From positions 1 to 45,204 of the forward strand of contig JARLHR010000098.1 of NCBI GenBank assembly GCA_031292145.1: 45,204 bases of DNA, written 5' to 3'. The position numbers and the translations under genes are program-made. Shown here piece by piece: positions 17,473 to 26,698 of the stretch. The notes beneath the pieces are model-generated. The model had not been told where the DNA came from. It did no database searches and saw nothing but the letters and a program-made list of their open reading frames with translations. Each line of letters starts with the position of its first letter. Positions within the stretch are counted from its first letter, which is position 1. The DNA comes from Clostridium sp. (GTDB taxonomy: Bacteria; Bacillota; Clostridia; Clostridiales; Clostridiaceae).

Positions 17473-17611
17473 TTGGTACTTTTTCTAAAAAAAGTATTAT
17501 AAAATTGGTACTTGTTCTTAAGGAATATTATAGTAAGGATATTTGAGGATATAAATGGTTATTTATCCATTAAAATATTATACACTTTAAAAAAAATTAT
17601 TTGGTACCTTT
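17473..17611 (-). promoter_or_regulatory. three TTGGTAC(C/T)TT direct repeats upstream of the surface-protein gene
   Basis: Copies start at 17473, 17505 and 17601, so the intervals are 32 and 96 bases (3 x 32). All have the same orientation and are followed by T-rich DNA. A TATAAT on the minus strand (17496-17501) lies between the first two. They may be helically phased operators for the gene at 15309-17366; the regulator is unknown. Confidence 0.4.
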
Positions 17612-17874
17612 TTTTTAATCTTTAAAGTTATATAAAGATATATATGTTCAAATTAACAATTATTGTGTTGAAATTATTTCAGAATTTCTTAAGTTCAAAA
17701 TAAATAATTATTATTACAATATATATAATAATTACATTTAAATCTTATAAATCAATTAGACTAAATCTTATAAAGAGGGGAGATAAAGTATACACATAAC
17801 AAAGTGGATATGATATAATAATTTAGTTAATAATGAATGAAATTAAAATTTATACATATTAGTTCAAGTGATAA

Positions 17875-17981
17875 GTTATAATTTACAAGTTAAGGAAGAA
17901 AAGTTTTTGATCTTTATATAAAATATATTGAAGAAATTACGAAGTAATTTCAACCTTAACTGTTAATTGTAAATTGTTAAC
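17875..17981. repeat. MITE-like element, family 2
   Basis: The terminal inverted repeat TTATAATTTACAAGTTAAGG / CCTTAACTGTTAATTGTAAA encloses the hairpin GAAATTACGAAGTAATTTC. It ends ten bases before the ribosome site of prfC. Confidence 0.65.
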
Positions 17982-18004
17982 TGACTTAATTAGGAGGTTT
18001 AGCG

Positions 18005-19600
18005 TTGGCTGATTATATAAAAGAAATTGAAAAGAGAAGAACCTTTGCAATTATTTCTCACCCTGATGCAGGTAAAACTACGCTTACAGAAAAGTTATTG
18101 CTTTATGGAGGAGCTATAAGACTTGCGGGTTCTGTTAAGGCTAGAAAAGCTTCAAAGCATGCAGTTTCCGACTGGATGGAAATTGAAAAGCAAAGAGGTA
18201 TCTCGGTTACTTCTTCAGTTATGCAATTTAATTATGATGGATATTGCATAAACATATTAGATACTCCAGGGCACCAAGACTTCTCAGAAGATACATATAG
18301 AACACTTATGGCAGCAGATAGTGCTGTAATGGTTATTGATGCTGCTAAGGGTATAGAGGATCAAACAAGAAAGTTGTTCCACGTTTGTGCACTTAGAGGG
18401 ATTCCAATATTTACATTTGTTAATAAGATGGATAGAGAAGCAAAAGATCCATTTACTTTACTTGATGATATTGAAAATGAACTTGGAATTAAAACTTATC
18501 CAATAAATTGGCCAATAGGTTCTGGTAAGGAATTTAAGGGTGTTTATGAAAGACAAAAAAAGAGAGTTTTAGCTTTTAATGGTGGAAATCATGGGCAAAC
18601 TGAAGTTCAAGCTACAGAAGGTGATGTTAATGATGAAATATTTAAAGATTTACTTGGAGCACCACTTCACGACAAGCTTATGGAAGATATCGAACTTTTA
18701 GATATAGCAGGAGATGAGCTTGATTTAGATAAAGTGAGACAGGGGGATTTAACACCAGTATTTTTTGGATCTGCGTTAACTAACTTTGGAGTTGAGCCAT
18801 TTTTAGCTCATTTCTTAGAAATGACGTCATCACCACTTCCAAGAAACTCAAGTATAGGAGAAATTGATCCTATGAGTAAGGAATTTACAGCTTTTGTATT
18901 TAAGATTCAAGCAAATATGAACAAGGCTCATAGAGATAGAATAGCATTTATGAGAATTTGTTCTGGAGAATTTAAAAAAGGAATGGAAGTTATGCATATG
19001 CAAGGGGGCAAAAAAATTAAGCTTGCTCAACCTCAACAATTCCTGGCTCAAGATAGAGAAATTGTTGATGAAGCTTATGCAGGAGATATAATTGGTGTAT
19101 TTGATCCGGGTATGTTCTCAATTGGTGACACTTTATGTGATTCATCCAATAAATTTAAATTTGAAGGAATTCCAACCTTTGCACCTGAACATTTTGCAAG
19201 GGTAAGACCAGTAGATACTATGAAGAGAAAGCAATTTGTAAAAGGTGTTACTCAAATTGCTCAAGAAGGAGCAATTCAAGTATTTAAGGAAACGCATATT
19301 GGTATGGAAGAAATCATAGTTGGAGTTGTTGGTGTACTTCAATTTGAAGTATTAGAATATAGATTAAATAGTGAATATAATGTTGATATTAAAATGGATA
19401 GGTTATCTTATAGATATGTAAGATGGATAGAAAATAAAGATGTTGATATGGATTCCTTAAATTTAACTTCTGATACTAAAAAGGTTAAGGATCTAAAAGG
19501 TAGAAATTTACTTATATTCCAAAATGACTGGGGTATCAATTGGGCTTTAGAGCATAATAAAGGATTAATTTTATCATCAGTTGGAAAGAGTGAGGAATAG
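18005..19600 (+). CDS. prfC: peptide chain release factor 3 (RF3 GTPase)
   Basis: 531 residues, the usual RF3 length. The start is TTG at 18005, seven bases after AGGAGG; the protein opens ADYIKEIEKRRTFAIISHPD. The GTPase motifs are intact: P-loop SHPDAGKTTLTEKLL (about residues 18-32), DTPGHQDFSEDTYR (G3) and NKMDRE (G4), followed by domain 2 and the RF3-specific C-terminal domain. RF3 uses GTP to recycle RF1 and RF2 from the ribosome after peptide release and affects stop-codon readthrough. It stands alone between repeat elements. It is notable that the window also contains two in-frame TGA interruptions, but no functional link is shown. Confidence 0.97.
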   Translation: MADYIKEIEKRRTFAIISHPDAGKTTLTEKLLLYGGAIRLAGSVKARKASKHAVSDWMEIEKQRGISVTSSVMQFNYDGYCINILDTPGHQDFSEDTYRTLMAADSAVMVIDAAKGIEDQTRKLFHVCALRGIPIFTFVNKMDREAKDPFTLLDDIENELGIKTYPINWPIGSGKEFKGVYERQKKRVLAFNGGNHGQTEVQATEGDVNDEIFKDLLGAPLHDKLMEDIELLDIAGDELDLDKVRQGDLTPVFFGSALTNFGVEPFLAHFLEMTSSPLPRNSSIGEIDPMSKEFTAFVFKIQANMNKAHRDRIAFMRICSGEFKKGMEVMHMQGGKKIKLAQPQQFLAQDREIVDEAYAGDIIGVFDPGMFSIGDTLCDSSNKFKFEGIPTFAPEHFARVRPVDTMKRKQFVKGVTQIAQEGAIQVFKETHIGMEEIIVGVVGVLQFEVLEYRLNSEYNVDIKMDRLSYRYVRWIENKDVDMDSLNLTSDTKKVKDLKGRNLLIFQNDWGINWALEHNKGLILSSVGKSEE

Positions 19601-19604
19601 GATT

Positions 19605-19732
19605 AGTCTACGTCGACAAAATACCATAATAGGCCCGCTATGATGGAACTTTGCCTCCTTGCCTGATGAAAAATATTCATGCCAGATTTGGACTCGTTAT
19701 TTTATTTCGTGTGCCTAATGATTTTAAACTAA
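19605..19732. repeat. dispersed intergenic repeat, family 3
   Basis: It contains TGCCTCCTTGCCTGATGAAA, TTTGGACTCGTTATTTTAT and the terminal GTGTGCCTAA. The reverse complements of the first two recur at about 43199-43225 and 43076-43093. No coding potential. Confidence 0.5.
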
Positions 19733-19823
19733 ATAATTTTCATTGTCATTTATAAGTAACCAAAAAGAAAGATCAGTCATATTATTATTATATATAACAT
19801 TTTCATACATGGAGATGAGGAGA

Positions 19824-20138
19824 ATGAGCAACTTCAACTGTAATGAGTGTGGATTCAATACTTTAGGAGCAGCTAATAATGAACCAATAAGTGACTTGAC
19901 CTTATCTACAATGGTTGTAGGTAATCAAGAAGCCCTATTAAGTAGGTTGATAATGGTGCTGTTATTTTTATATGCTTATACTAATCAAAATTTTATTTGT
20001 TATTTGATGAGTGTAAATGAGAAAGTAATGTGCCACCAAATGTGTCTTACAGACAAATTAGTAGACAACATGATGGATAATCTTGCTAATTGCCAGGGTA
20101 ATCTTGACGATTGTAGGAGAAAATGCCGTAGTCACTAA
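19824..20138 (+). CDS. small Cys-rich membrane-associated protein of unknown function
   Basis: 104 residues from ATG 19824, with GGAG nine bases upstream; the frame could extend to a TTG at 19743 but no ribosome site supports that. A CNECGF pair lies near the N-terminus. A hydrophobic stretch LLSRLIMVLLFLYAYT (about residues 40-55) could span or touch the membrane. The C-terminal half has further Cys (FICYL, MCHQMC) and ends CQGNLDDCRRKCRSH. Eight Cys suggest metal binding or disulfides. I do not recognise the family. It is followed at once by a strong terminator whose stem includes the stop region, so it is likely a short monocistronic transcript. Confidence 0.7.
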   Translation: MSNFNCNECGFNTLGAANNEPISDLTLSTMVVGNQEALLSRLIMVLLFLYAYTNQNFICYLMSVNEKVMCHQMCLTDKLVDNMMDNLANCQGNLDDCRRKCRSH

Positions 20139-20174
20139 AAGAGAGCATATAAGAGGCTCTCTTTTTGTGACTAT
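20130..20174 (+). terminator. intrinsic terminator of the small Cys-rich gene
   Basis: TAGTCAC..AAAAGAGAGC pairs with GCTCTCTTTTTGTGACTA, a stem long enough to include the stop codon, then TTTTTTT. Confidence 0.85.
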
Positions 20175-20230
20175 TTTTTTTATGTAGGAAAGTATAAAAT
20201 TTAAAAAGGAAGAAAGGTTTATGAAATCTA

Positions 20231-20327
20231 GTGTATAATGTACAATGAATGATGAAAAGCCTATAGGCTTTTTTTATAAAATTATAATAAGAAATTACAA
20301 AGTAATTTCATCCTAAATTGTTTATTG
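20231..20327. repeat. MITE-like element, family 2 (most complete copy)
   Basis: It has AATGTACAATGAATGATG and CATCCTAAATTGTTTATTG ends with both internal hairpins: AAAAGCCTATAGGCTTTT plus a T run, and GAAATTACAAAGTAATTTC. Confidence 0.65.
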
Positions 20328-20457
20328 GAGCGTGGCGTAGCGAATTTTTTTCATGCACATTAGTGAATGGTGTAGAAAAATACAATTTTTTTAAATTTTA
20401 TCTTTAATGACATGATGTTTTTTGTTAGAATTTAATGTAGGGAGGTGGCAGGCGGTT

Positions 20458-22704
20458 TTGAATATTAAAAGAAAATTTATTACATTTGTTTTATCGTTTG
20501 CAATGTTATTAAGTTTGATTCCAACATTAAGTGTACAAGCAGTAACTACTGATTTTAAAATAATATCAGATACTAAGGTTACTGCAAAACAAGCAGGAGA
20601 TTGGGCTAAATCTAAGGGAGCAACAAAAACTTTCATAAGTTTGGCAGATCTTTATTTTAAGTATGCACCAGATCATGGTAATGTTAATCCAGCTATTGCA
20701 TATGTACAAGCTGCGAAAGAAACTGGATATGGAAATTTTGGAGGAGTATTAGATGATAGTTATCACAATCCATGTGGCTTGAAGACAGCATCAGGTGGTG
20801 GTGATACTGATCCAAATGCTCACCAAAGATTTGATAGTTGGGATGAAGGTGTACAAGCACACTTAGATCATTTGGCTTTATATGCAGGAGCAGATGGATA
20901 TCCAAGAAGTGATACTTATGATCAAAGACAATTTGTAACAATTAAAGGCATTGCAGCTACAGTAAATTCTTTAAGTACTAAATGGGCTCCAAGTGCTACA
21001 TACGGTGAGGAAATAAATCAATTATATGAAAATTTAATGGATTTTGCTGGAGTAGATTATCCTAAAGATGTAAACAATAATACTAATACAAATAACACTC
21101 AATCATCAAATGGAGTTCCGAATCCAGGAAATCCAGAGACGAAACCAAGTGCACCAAGTGTAGCAGACGTTATTCCGGATAGTAAACCTCAAGTTGTAAA
21201 TAATCAACAAGAGGACAAACCTAGTATAACATCTACTATTGGCTGGAAAAATGAAAATGGAACTTGGTATTACTATAAATCTGATAATACAAAGGCAATT
21301 GGTTGGATTAAACCTGATAGTAGCTGGTATTATTTAAAAGATGATGGAAGAATGGCAACAGGTTGGTTAAGTGATAATGGTAAATGGTACTATTTTGATA
21401 ATTCTGGAGCTATGATTAAAGGATGGAAGCTCATAGATGGAGCTTGGTATTTCTTATCTGATTCAGGAGCTATGGCGACTGGAGTTCAATTTGATGGTTT
21501 AGGCCTATATTATTTAAATGATTCAGGAACTATGGTTTCTTATAGTGGTTGGAAGAAAATTAACAATAATTGGTACTTTTTTGATAAAAGTGGAAAAATA
21601 AAAACTGGTTGGCTTAAAGACAGTAATAATTGGTACTATCTTCAAGGTGATGGAAGTATGGTAACTGGTCTTAAAAAGATAGACAATAATAATTATATGT
21701 TAAATGCAGATGGTACTATGGGAACAGGATGGATACAGTTAAATAATTATTGGTATTACTTTAACGCTGATGGAAGTATGGCAACAGGTTGGATATTAGA
21801 TAATGGAAATTATTATTATCTATATGATACTGGAGCTATGGCTAAGGGATGGATTAATGTTAATGGAACATGGTATGACTTAGGGAATGATGGAACTATG
21901 ACAACTGGATGGGTTACATCTAATGGGGATTCATATTATTTGGATACAACTACAGGAAGATTACTTACTAATACTACAATAGATGGATATAATATTGGCT
22001 CAGATGGAAAGAGACAAAATGCATCTAGTACAAACAGTCAAGATAATAGCCCAAGTAACAGTCCTATAAGTAATCCGACAAATAATAATCCTTCAACAGG
22101 TAAGAAGACAATAGTAATAGATCCGGGACATGATTATGGAAGTGATTATGGTGCAGAAAGTACTATTGATGGTGTAACTTATAGCGAAACTGTTTTAAAT
22201 ATGCAGGTTGCAGATAAATTAAAAACAGAACTACAAAATAGAGGCTATAATGTAATAATGACAAGAAATCTTGGTGAACAGCCATCATATGGTTCATTAA
22301 TGGCAAGTCTTACACATAGAGTTAATGTTGCTAACCAATCTAATGCTGACTTCTATATAAGCATACATCATAATTCGGCGGGTGAGACAGCACAAGGGGT
22401 ATTGTCACTTTATAGTCAAGAAGCACAAGATGATAGTTTTGGTGGAAAATTAGATAGTGCTAGAATACAAAAAAGCAAACAAATGGCTAGCCTTATAAAT
22501 AACAATATTGCTAATAAACTTAACTTAAATAATAGAGGCGGGCAAGAGCAAAATTTATTTGTATGCAGAAATACAAACATGCCTGCAGTATTAGTTGAAG
22601 TAGGATTTATAACAAATAAGGAAGAAGCAATAAGATGTTCAGATCCAGCTAGTCAACAAAAAGTAGCCCAAGCAATAGCAGAAGTTATTGCAGGAAATAT
22701 TTAG
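20458..22704 (+). CDS. autolysin: glucosaminidase + choline-binding repeats + N-acetylmuramoyl-L-alanine amidase
   Basis: 748 residues from TTG 20458, nine bases after GGAGGTGG; upstream in-frame codons lack a ribosome site and would spoil the signal peptide (MNIKRKFITFVLSFAMLLS...VQA). Residues ~33-205 are a glucosaminidase-type domain: AYVQAAKETGYGNFGG with the likely catalytic Glu, and NPCGLK. About eleven GW-type repeats follow (residues ~260-520). Residues ~548-748 are Amidase_3: the zinc ligands lie in DPGHD, the SET Glu and SIHHN, and the catalytic Glu in VEVGF. The enzyme would cut both glycan strand and stem-peptide bond of peptidoglycan at choline-bearing wall sites. Its neighbour at 23437 is a close paralogue. 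A 200-base palindromic element follows. Confidence 0.94.
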   Translation: MNIKRKFITFVLSFAMLLSLIPTLSVQAVTTDFKIISDTKVTAKQAGDWAKSKGATKTFISLADLYFKYAPDHGNVNPAIAYVQAAKETGYGNFGGVLDDSYHNPCGLKTASGGGDTDPNAHQRFDSWDEGVQAHLDHLALYAGADGYPRSDTYDQRQFVTIKGIAATVNSLSTKWAPSATYGEEINQLYENLMDFAGVDYPKDVNNNTNTNNTQSSNGVPNPGNPETKPSAPSVADVIPDSKPQVVNNQQEDKPSITSTIGWKNENGTWYYYKSDNTKAIGWIKPDSSWYYLKDDGRMATGWLSDNGKWYYFDNSGAMIKGWKLIDGAWYFLSDSGAMATGVQFDGLGLYYLNDSGTMVSYSGWKKINNNWYFFDKSGKIKTGWLKDSNNWYYLQGDGSMVTGLKKIDNNNYMLNADGTMGTGWIQLNNYWYYFNADGSMATGWILDNGNYYYLYDTGAMAKGWINVNGTWYDLGNDGTMTTGWVTSNGDSYYLDTTTGRLLTNTTIDGYNIGSDGKRQNASSTNSQDNSPSNSPISNPTNNNPSTGKKTIVIDPGHDYGSDYGAESTIDGVTYSETVLNMQVADKLKTELQNRGYNVIMTRNLGEQPSYGSLMASLTHRVNVANQSNADFYISIHHNSAGETAQGVLSLYSQEAQDDSFGGKLDSARIQKSKQMASLINNNIANKLNLNNRGGQEQNLFVCRNTNMPAVLVEVGFITNKEEAIRCSDPASQQKVAQAIAEVIAGNI

Positions 22705-22708
22705 AATT

Positions 22709-22936
22709 AAGTAATAACTTACCGAAAACAGAAAGATTTTTGTTACGTAGGACTGTGAAAACTCGCTGAAGGTTCTAAATCGCAGGTTGTACCCATTTAC
22801 GCTTGCTCCAACTATTCAGTTGGACAAGCGTAAATAGAACAACCTTCAATTAAGAACCTTTTACAGCTCATTTTCAAATGCCTACTACACAAAAATCTTT
22901 CTGTTTTCTGGAGAATATATGTACTTAAAGTATAGT
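22709..22936. repeat. palindromic element, family 1
   Basis: Outer arms ACCGAAAACAGAAAGATTTT and AAAATCTTTCTGTTTTCTGG are followed inwards by GAAGGTT / AACCTTC and the core ACGCTTGCTCCAAC / GTTGGACAAGCGT. The whole element can fold into one long imperfect hairpin. It begins five bases after the stop of the first autolysin gene. Confidence 0.8.
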
Positions 22937-23009
22937 AATAAGTATAAATTAGATATAGATCGCTCAATTCTATGTTGAACTTATAGATGTAAATATATAT
23001 TAAAATTTA

Positions 23010-23272
23010 ACTATGCTTAAATGTGCATATCCAAACAAAGAACTTAGATACATCTGTGTGAAATAGGCATTTGAAAATAAGCTGCTAAAAGCACTTGATG
23101 GAAGGTTGTTCCACTTTAGCTTGTCAAAATGAATATTTGGAGCAAGCCAAAGTGGGTGCAACCTTCCATCTAGTGCTTTCAGCGAAATTTTCATAGTCCT
23201 ATGGAACACAGATGTATCTAAGTTCGGTTGGTTTCCACAAAAGTCTAAAATGCACGTTATTTATCTATATAT
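23010..23272. repeat. palindromic element, family 1, opposite orientation
   Basis: Arms GAACTTAGATACATCTGTGT and ACACAGATGTATCTAAGTTC enclose AAGCACTTGATGGAAGGTTG / CAACCTTCCATCTAGTGCTT. It ends with AAGTCTAAAATGCAC and TTATCTATAT, matching the family's outer terminus. With the previous copy it fills most of the gap between the two autolysin genes. Confidence 0.8.
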
Positions 23273-23436
23273 AAATATTCGACAATTTTTATTGTGATAT
23301 ATTGGTATATGACATATTGGTACCTAAAGCAAATTATATATTTGTATTATATAGTGGACAAATATCTTTTAGTGAGATGTTTAATTTTGTTATTTTATTT
23401 TATATGCTTAAAACTAAAGATAAGGGGGAAGATATT

Positions 23437-25491
23437 TTGAAGGCTACTAAGAGATTGACCACATTTATATTTGCATTTCTGATGGCTTTAGTATTAATAC
23501 CAATAGGTAATGCAAAAGCAGATGTGACTGATATGAAAATAATATCAGATACAAAAGTAACAGCAAAACAGGCAGGAGAATGGGCGAAATCAAATGGAGC
23601 AACAGATACGTTTGTTGAATTAGCTGATTTATATTGGAAATATGCGCCAACGCATGGAAATGTAAATACGGCTATTGCTTATGTACAAGCTGCTAAAGAA
23701 ACAGGTTATGGTAATTTTGGTGGAGTATTAAATGATAGTTATCATAATCCATGTGGAATGAAGACGAGTGTTGGTGGAGCTGATAATGATCCAAATGCAC
23801 ATCAAAAGTTTAATACATGGGATGAAGGAGTACAAGCTCATTTAGATCATTTAGCATTATATGCAGGAGCTGGCGGGTATCCAAGAAGCAGTACATATGA
23901 TCCAAGGCACTTTGTTACTATAAAAGGAACTGTAGTAACAGTAAATGCATTGGGTGGAAAGTGGGCTCCAAGCATTACATATGGTCAAGAGATTAATAAA
24001 ATGTATAGCGATTTATTATTATCTGCAGGAATTACATCTCAACCACAAACTAGTGATTCACAAGTAACTAGTAATAATGGAAAAACCTCAGACGGAACGA
24101 TTACAGAATTAAACACAGGAACGAATTTAAAATCAAACACAAATCCGAGCACAAGTACAGGAACAATTTCTGGGTCAAGCTCAAGTGGAAGTTCATTAGG
24201 TCCAGTAGGTGTGGAAGCGACTTCGCCAATACAAATGTCAAGCGGTAATAGTGCAAATATCTCATCATCGATTGGTTGGAAGTTAGAAGATGGGAAATGG
24301 TATTACTATAGATCAAATGGAGCTAAGGCAACTGGATGGATTAAGCCAGACAGTAATTGGTACTATTTATACAGTGATGGTAGCATGGCCAAGGGATGGA
24401 TTATTCTTGGAGGAAAGTGGTATTACCTTAAATCTGGTGGAGCAATGCAGTTTGGTTGGTTGAATGATGGAGGCAAATGGTATTACCTTCAAGGAGATGG
24501 AAGCATGACCACTGGTCTTAAGCTCGTGGATGGCAAAAAGTATTTCTTAGATTCAAGTGGAGATATGAGGACAGGATGGGCTTCAATTAGTGGACAATGG
24601 TATTACTTTAATACTGATGGAAATATGTTAACAGGTTGGATTAAACCAAATGGAAGTTGGTATTACTTATATTCAAATGGAATAATGGCAACTGGATGGC
24701 TTAAGCTTAATGAAAATTGGTATTATTTAAGAAGTAGTGGTAACATGGCAACAGGTTGGATAATGGATGGAAAAGATTATTATTATTTAAATCCTAATAC
24801 AGGTATAATGAGTAAGGATGCAACTGTGAATGGATGAAAAATAGGCTCAGATGGAAGACGTGGAAGCAGAATTCCAGGTAGTACTTCAGGAAAAGTAATA
24901 GTTTTAGATCCGGGTCACAATTTTGGTGGTGACGATGGTGCTTATGCAACTAGTAATGGTGTTACATATGTGGAAAGAGATTTAAATATGCAAGTGGCCG
25001 TTAAGTTAAAATCAAAACTTGAAGCTCAAGGATATACAGTAATTTTAACAAGAGATGAAGCGGACAGGGAAAAGGCAGGAGTCACTGAAAGTCTGACTAA
25101 TAGAGTAAATATTGCTAATAATTCCGGGGCTGCCTTATTTGTAAGTTTACATCATAATTCAGCAGATTCAGAAACAGCAACAGGAGTGGGAGTATATTAT
25201 AGTTCAAAACCACAAGATTCTAATTTTGGTGGTAATTATAGTGATTATAGACTTTCACAAAGTATGAATATAGCCTCGGTTATAGCAACATCAATATCAA
25301 ATAGCACTGGTGCAGTAAATAGAGGTGCAAGTGATAGTAATTATTTTGTTTGCAGAAATACAACTATGCCAGCAGTATTAATTGAATTTGGATTTATAAC
25401 AAATCCGAATGAAGCTCAAAAATGTGCAAATTCATCTTATCAAGATTTAGAAGCGACAGCAGCTGCAAATGCAATTGCAATGGCAGTTTAA
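23437..25491 (+). pseudogene. second autolysin, interrupted by an in-frame TGA before the amidase domain
   Basis: The start is TTG 23437 after GGGGGAAG, then a signal peptide (MKATKRLTTFIFAFLMALVL...AKA). A glucosaminidase-type domain (VQAAKETGYGNFGG, NPCGMK), a Ser/Thr linker and about nine GW-type repeats run to codon 466. Codon 467 (24835-24837) is TGA. The same frame then stays open for 217 codons to TAA at 25491. It encodes an Amidase_3 domain with DPGHN, VERD Glu, SLHHN and the catalytic Glu in IEFGF all intact. The aligned site in the paralogue is Tyr (DGYNIGSDG, here NG-stop-KIGSDG). Either a recent nonsense mutation leaves a secreted glucosaminidase with wall-binding repeats, or the TGA is read through. 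I found no ribosome site for a separate amidase. Confidence 0.85.
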
Positions 25492-25501
25492 ATTATAAAT
25501 A

Positions 25502-25546
25502 AGGCACCTAAAAATGGGAAGCCAATCATTTTTAGGTGCATTTTTA
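25502..25546 (+). terminator. intrinsic terminator after the second autolysin
   Basis: GCACCTAAAAATG / CATTTTTAGGTGC perfect 13-base stem, 10-base loop, then ATTTTTATG. Confidence 0.85.
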
Positions 25547-25563
25547 TGTACGTACTTTATTCT

Positions 25564-25591
25564 TTCAAGTGTATAGTTTATAGGTTATAAT
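25564..25591 (+). promoter_or_regulatory. candidate promoter of the Rpn-like gene
   Basis: TTCAAG at 25564-25569, a 16-base spacer and a perfect TATAAT at 25586-25591. Confidence 0.45.
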
Positions 25592-25663
25592 ATTAATTAG
25601 TATCAATGGTTGATTGATAATTGTGAATTACAAGGAAAATATTTAGTACGAGGAGTGATCCAC

Positions 25664-26641
25664 ATGTGTAAATTGAACCCAAAAGTTGATTTTGCATTTA
25701 AAAAGCTATTTGGAAGTGAAGAGAATAAGGATATTTTAATAGCATTTATAAATTCAATATTATCAGAAGATCAGCAGATAAAGGATATAGAACTTAAAAA
25801 TCCTTATAATTTAGCAAATTATAAGCAAGATAAAATGAGTATACTTGACATAAAAGCAGTAGATGAAAAAGGAACCTGGTATGATATAGAAATGCAGCTG
25901 TCAGAGCAGATTTTCTACGAAAAAAGAGCATTTTATTATTGGGCAAAGGTATACTCGGATCAGCTAGAAAGTAAATATAAATATGATAAATTAAGAAAAA
26001 CAATATCCATAAATATATTAAATTTTGATTATATAGATGAAGAAGATTTTCATAATGTATATAAAGTTTATAATGAAAAAAGCAAAAAAGAATTATCCAG
26101 TGTATTTGAAATGCATTTTATAGAATTAAATAAGTTTAAAAAGGATTTTAAAGATGTAAAGACAGCACTAGATAGATGGATAGTATTTTTAAATAGGGCT
26201 TATGAACTTGAAAAAGATAAGATTCCACAAGAGCTTGCAGCTGATGAGATTTTAAAGAAAGCTGTGGAGAGGCTGGATGTTATGTATCTAAATAAAGAAG
26301 AGAGAGAAATATATGAAAATGACTTGAAAAGTATTAGAGATGAGATGGCTAGAATTATGACAGCTGAAATCAGAGGACTTGAAAAAGGTATGGAAAAGGG
26401 AATGAAAAAAGGTATGGAAAGAGGTATGGAAAAGGGTATAGAAAAAGGTATAGAGCAAGAGAAAGAACAGTCTAGGTTAAAGGATGTGGAAAGAGTTTTA
26501 AAGTTTCTTATGAAGAAATTTAAAGTTTTAAATGATGATTTAAAGGATAAAATAAAAAGTTTAGATAGTGATAAATTAAATTTAATAATTGAAGATATTT
26601 TAGATATAGAAAGCTTTAAGGATTTAGAAAAATATTTTTAA
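25664..26641 (+). CDS. Rpn / PD-(D/E)XK nuclease family protein (transposase-like)
   Basis: 325 residues from ATG 25664, eight bases after AGGAG; the frame reaches 25610 without a ribosome site. The N-terminal half (MCKLNPKVDFAFKKLFGSEENKDILIAFINSIL) is characteristic of the Rpn / PDDEXK_2 family. The active-site strand pair reads ILDIKAVDEKGTWYDIEMQL: the Asp and the E-x-Q variant usual in this family. A helical C-terminal part carries a tandem GMEKGMKKGMERGMEKG run (about residues 240-262) and then a charged coil. Rpn proteins are DNA endonucleases that stimulate recombination and are often called putative transposases. No inverted repeats or target duplication mark it as an insertion sequence. 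Confidence 0.9.
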   Translation: MCKLNPKVDFAFKKLFGSEENKDILIAFINSILSEDQQIKDIELKNPYNLANYKQDKMSILDIKAVDEKGTWYDIEMQLSEQIFYEKRAFYYWAKVYSDQLESKYKYDKLRKTISINILNFDYIDEEDFHNVYKVYNEKSKKELSSVFEMHFIELNKFKKDFKDVKTALDRWIVFLNRAYELEKDKIPQELAADEILKKAVERLDVMYLNKEEREIYENDLKSIRDEMARIMTAEIRGLEKGMEKGMKKGMERGMEKGIEKGIEQEKEQSRLKDVERVLKFLMKKFKVLNDDLKDKIKSLDSDKLNLIIEDILDIESFKDLEKYF

Positions 26642-26698
26642 TAATTATTAACTGTTGATTGTAAATTGATTATTTATTAATTTAAATGAGGTGAAAAA

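Larger units (their letters stand above)
17367..18004. other. divergent intergenic region, about 640 bases
   Basis: It holds the leader of the minus-strand gene, three TTGGTAC direct repeats (see separate entry), a MITE-like element at 17875-17981 and the AGGAGG of prfC at 17992-17997. I saw no other gene. Confidence 0.5.

Noticed and set aside
24835-24837. Selenocysteine codon
   Set aside because: The paralogue has Tyr here, the site is outside the active site, and I see no SECIS-like hairpin just downstream. The same holds for 32602, where homologues have Arg.
24970-25491. Independent amidase gene starting at an internal GTG
   Set aside because: There is no ribosome site, and the conserved domain begins before this codon (DPGHN near 24910). 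It is the in-frame continuation of the interrupted autolysin.
20458-25491. Prophage endolysins
   Set aside because: Signal peptides, two catalytic domains and choline-type repeats fit host autolysins; no holin or other phage genes are near.
25664-26641. Insertion sequence
   Set aside because: The protein is Rpn-like, but no terminal inverted repeats or target duplications are visible around it.
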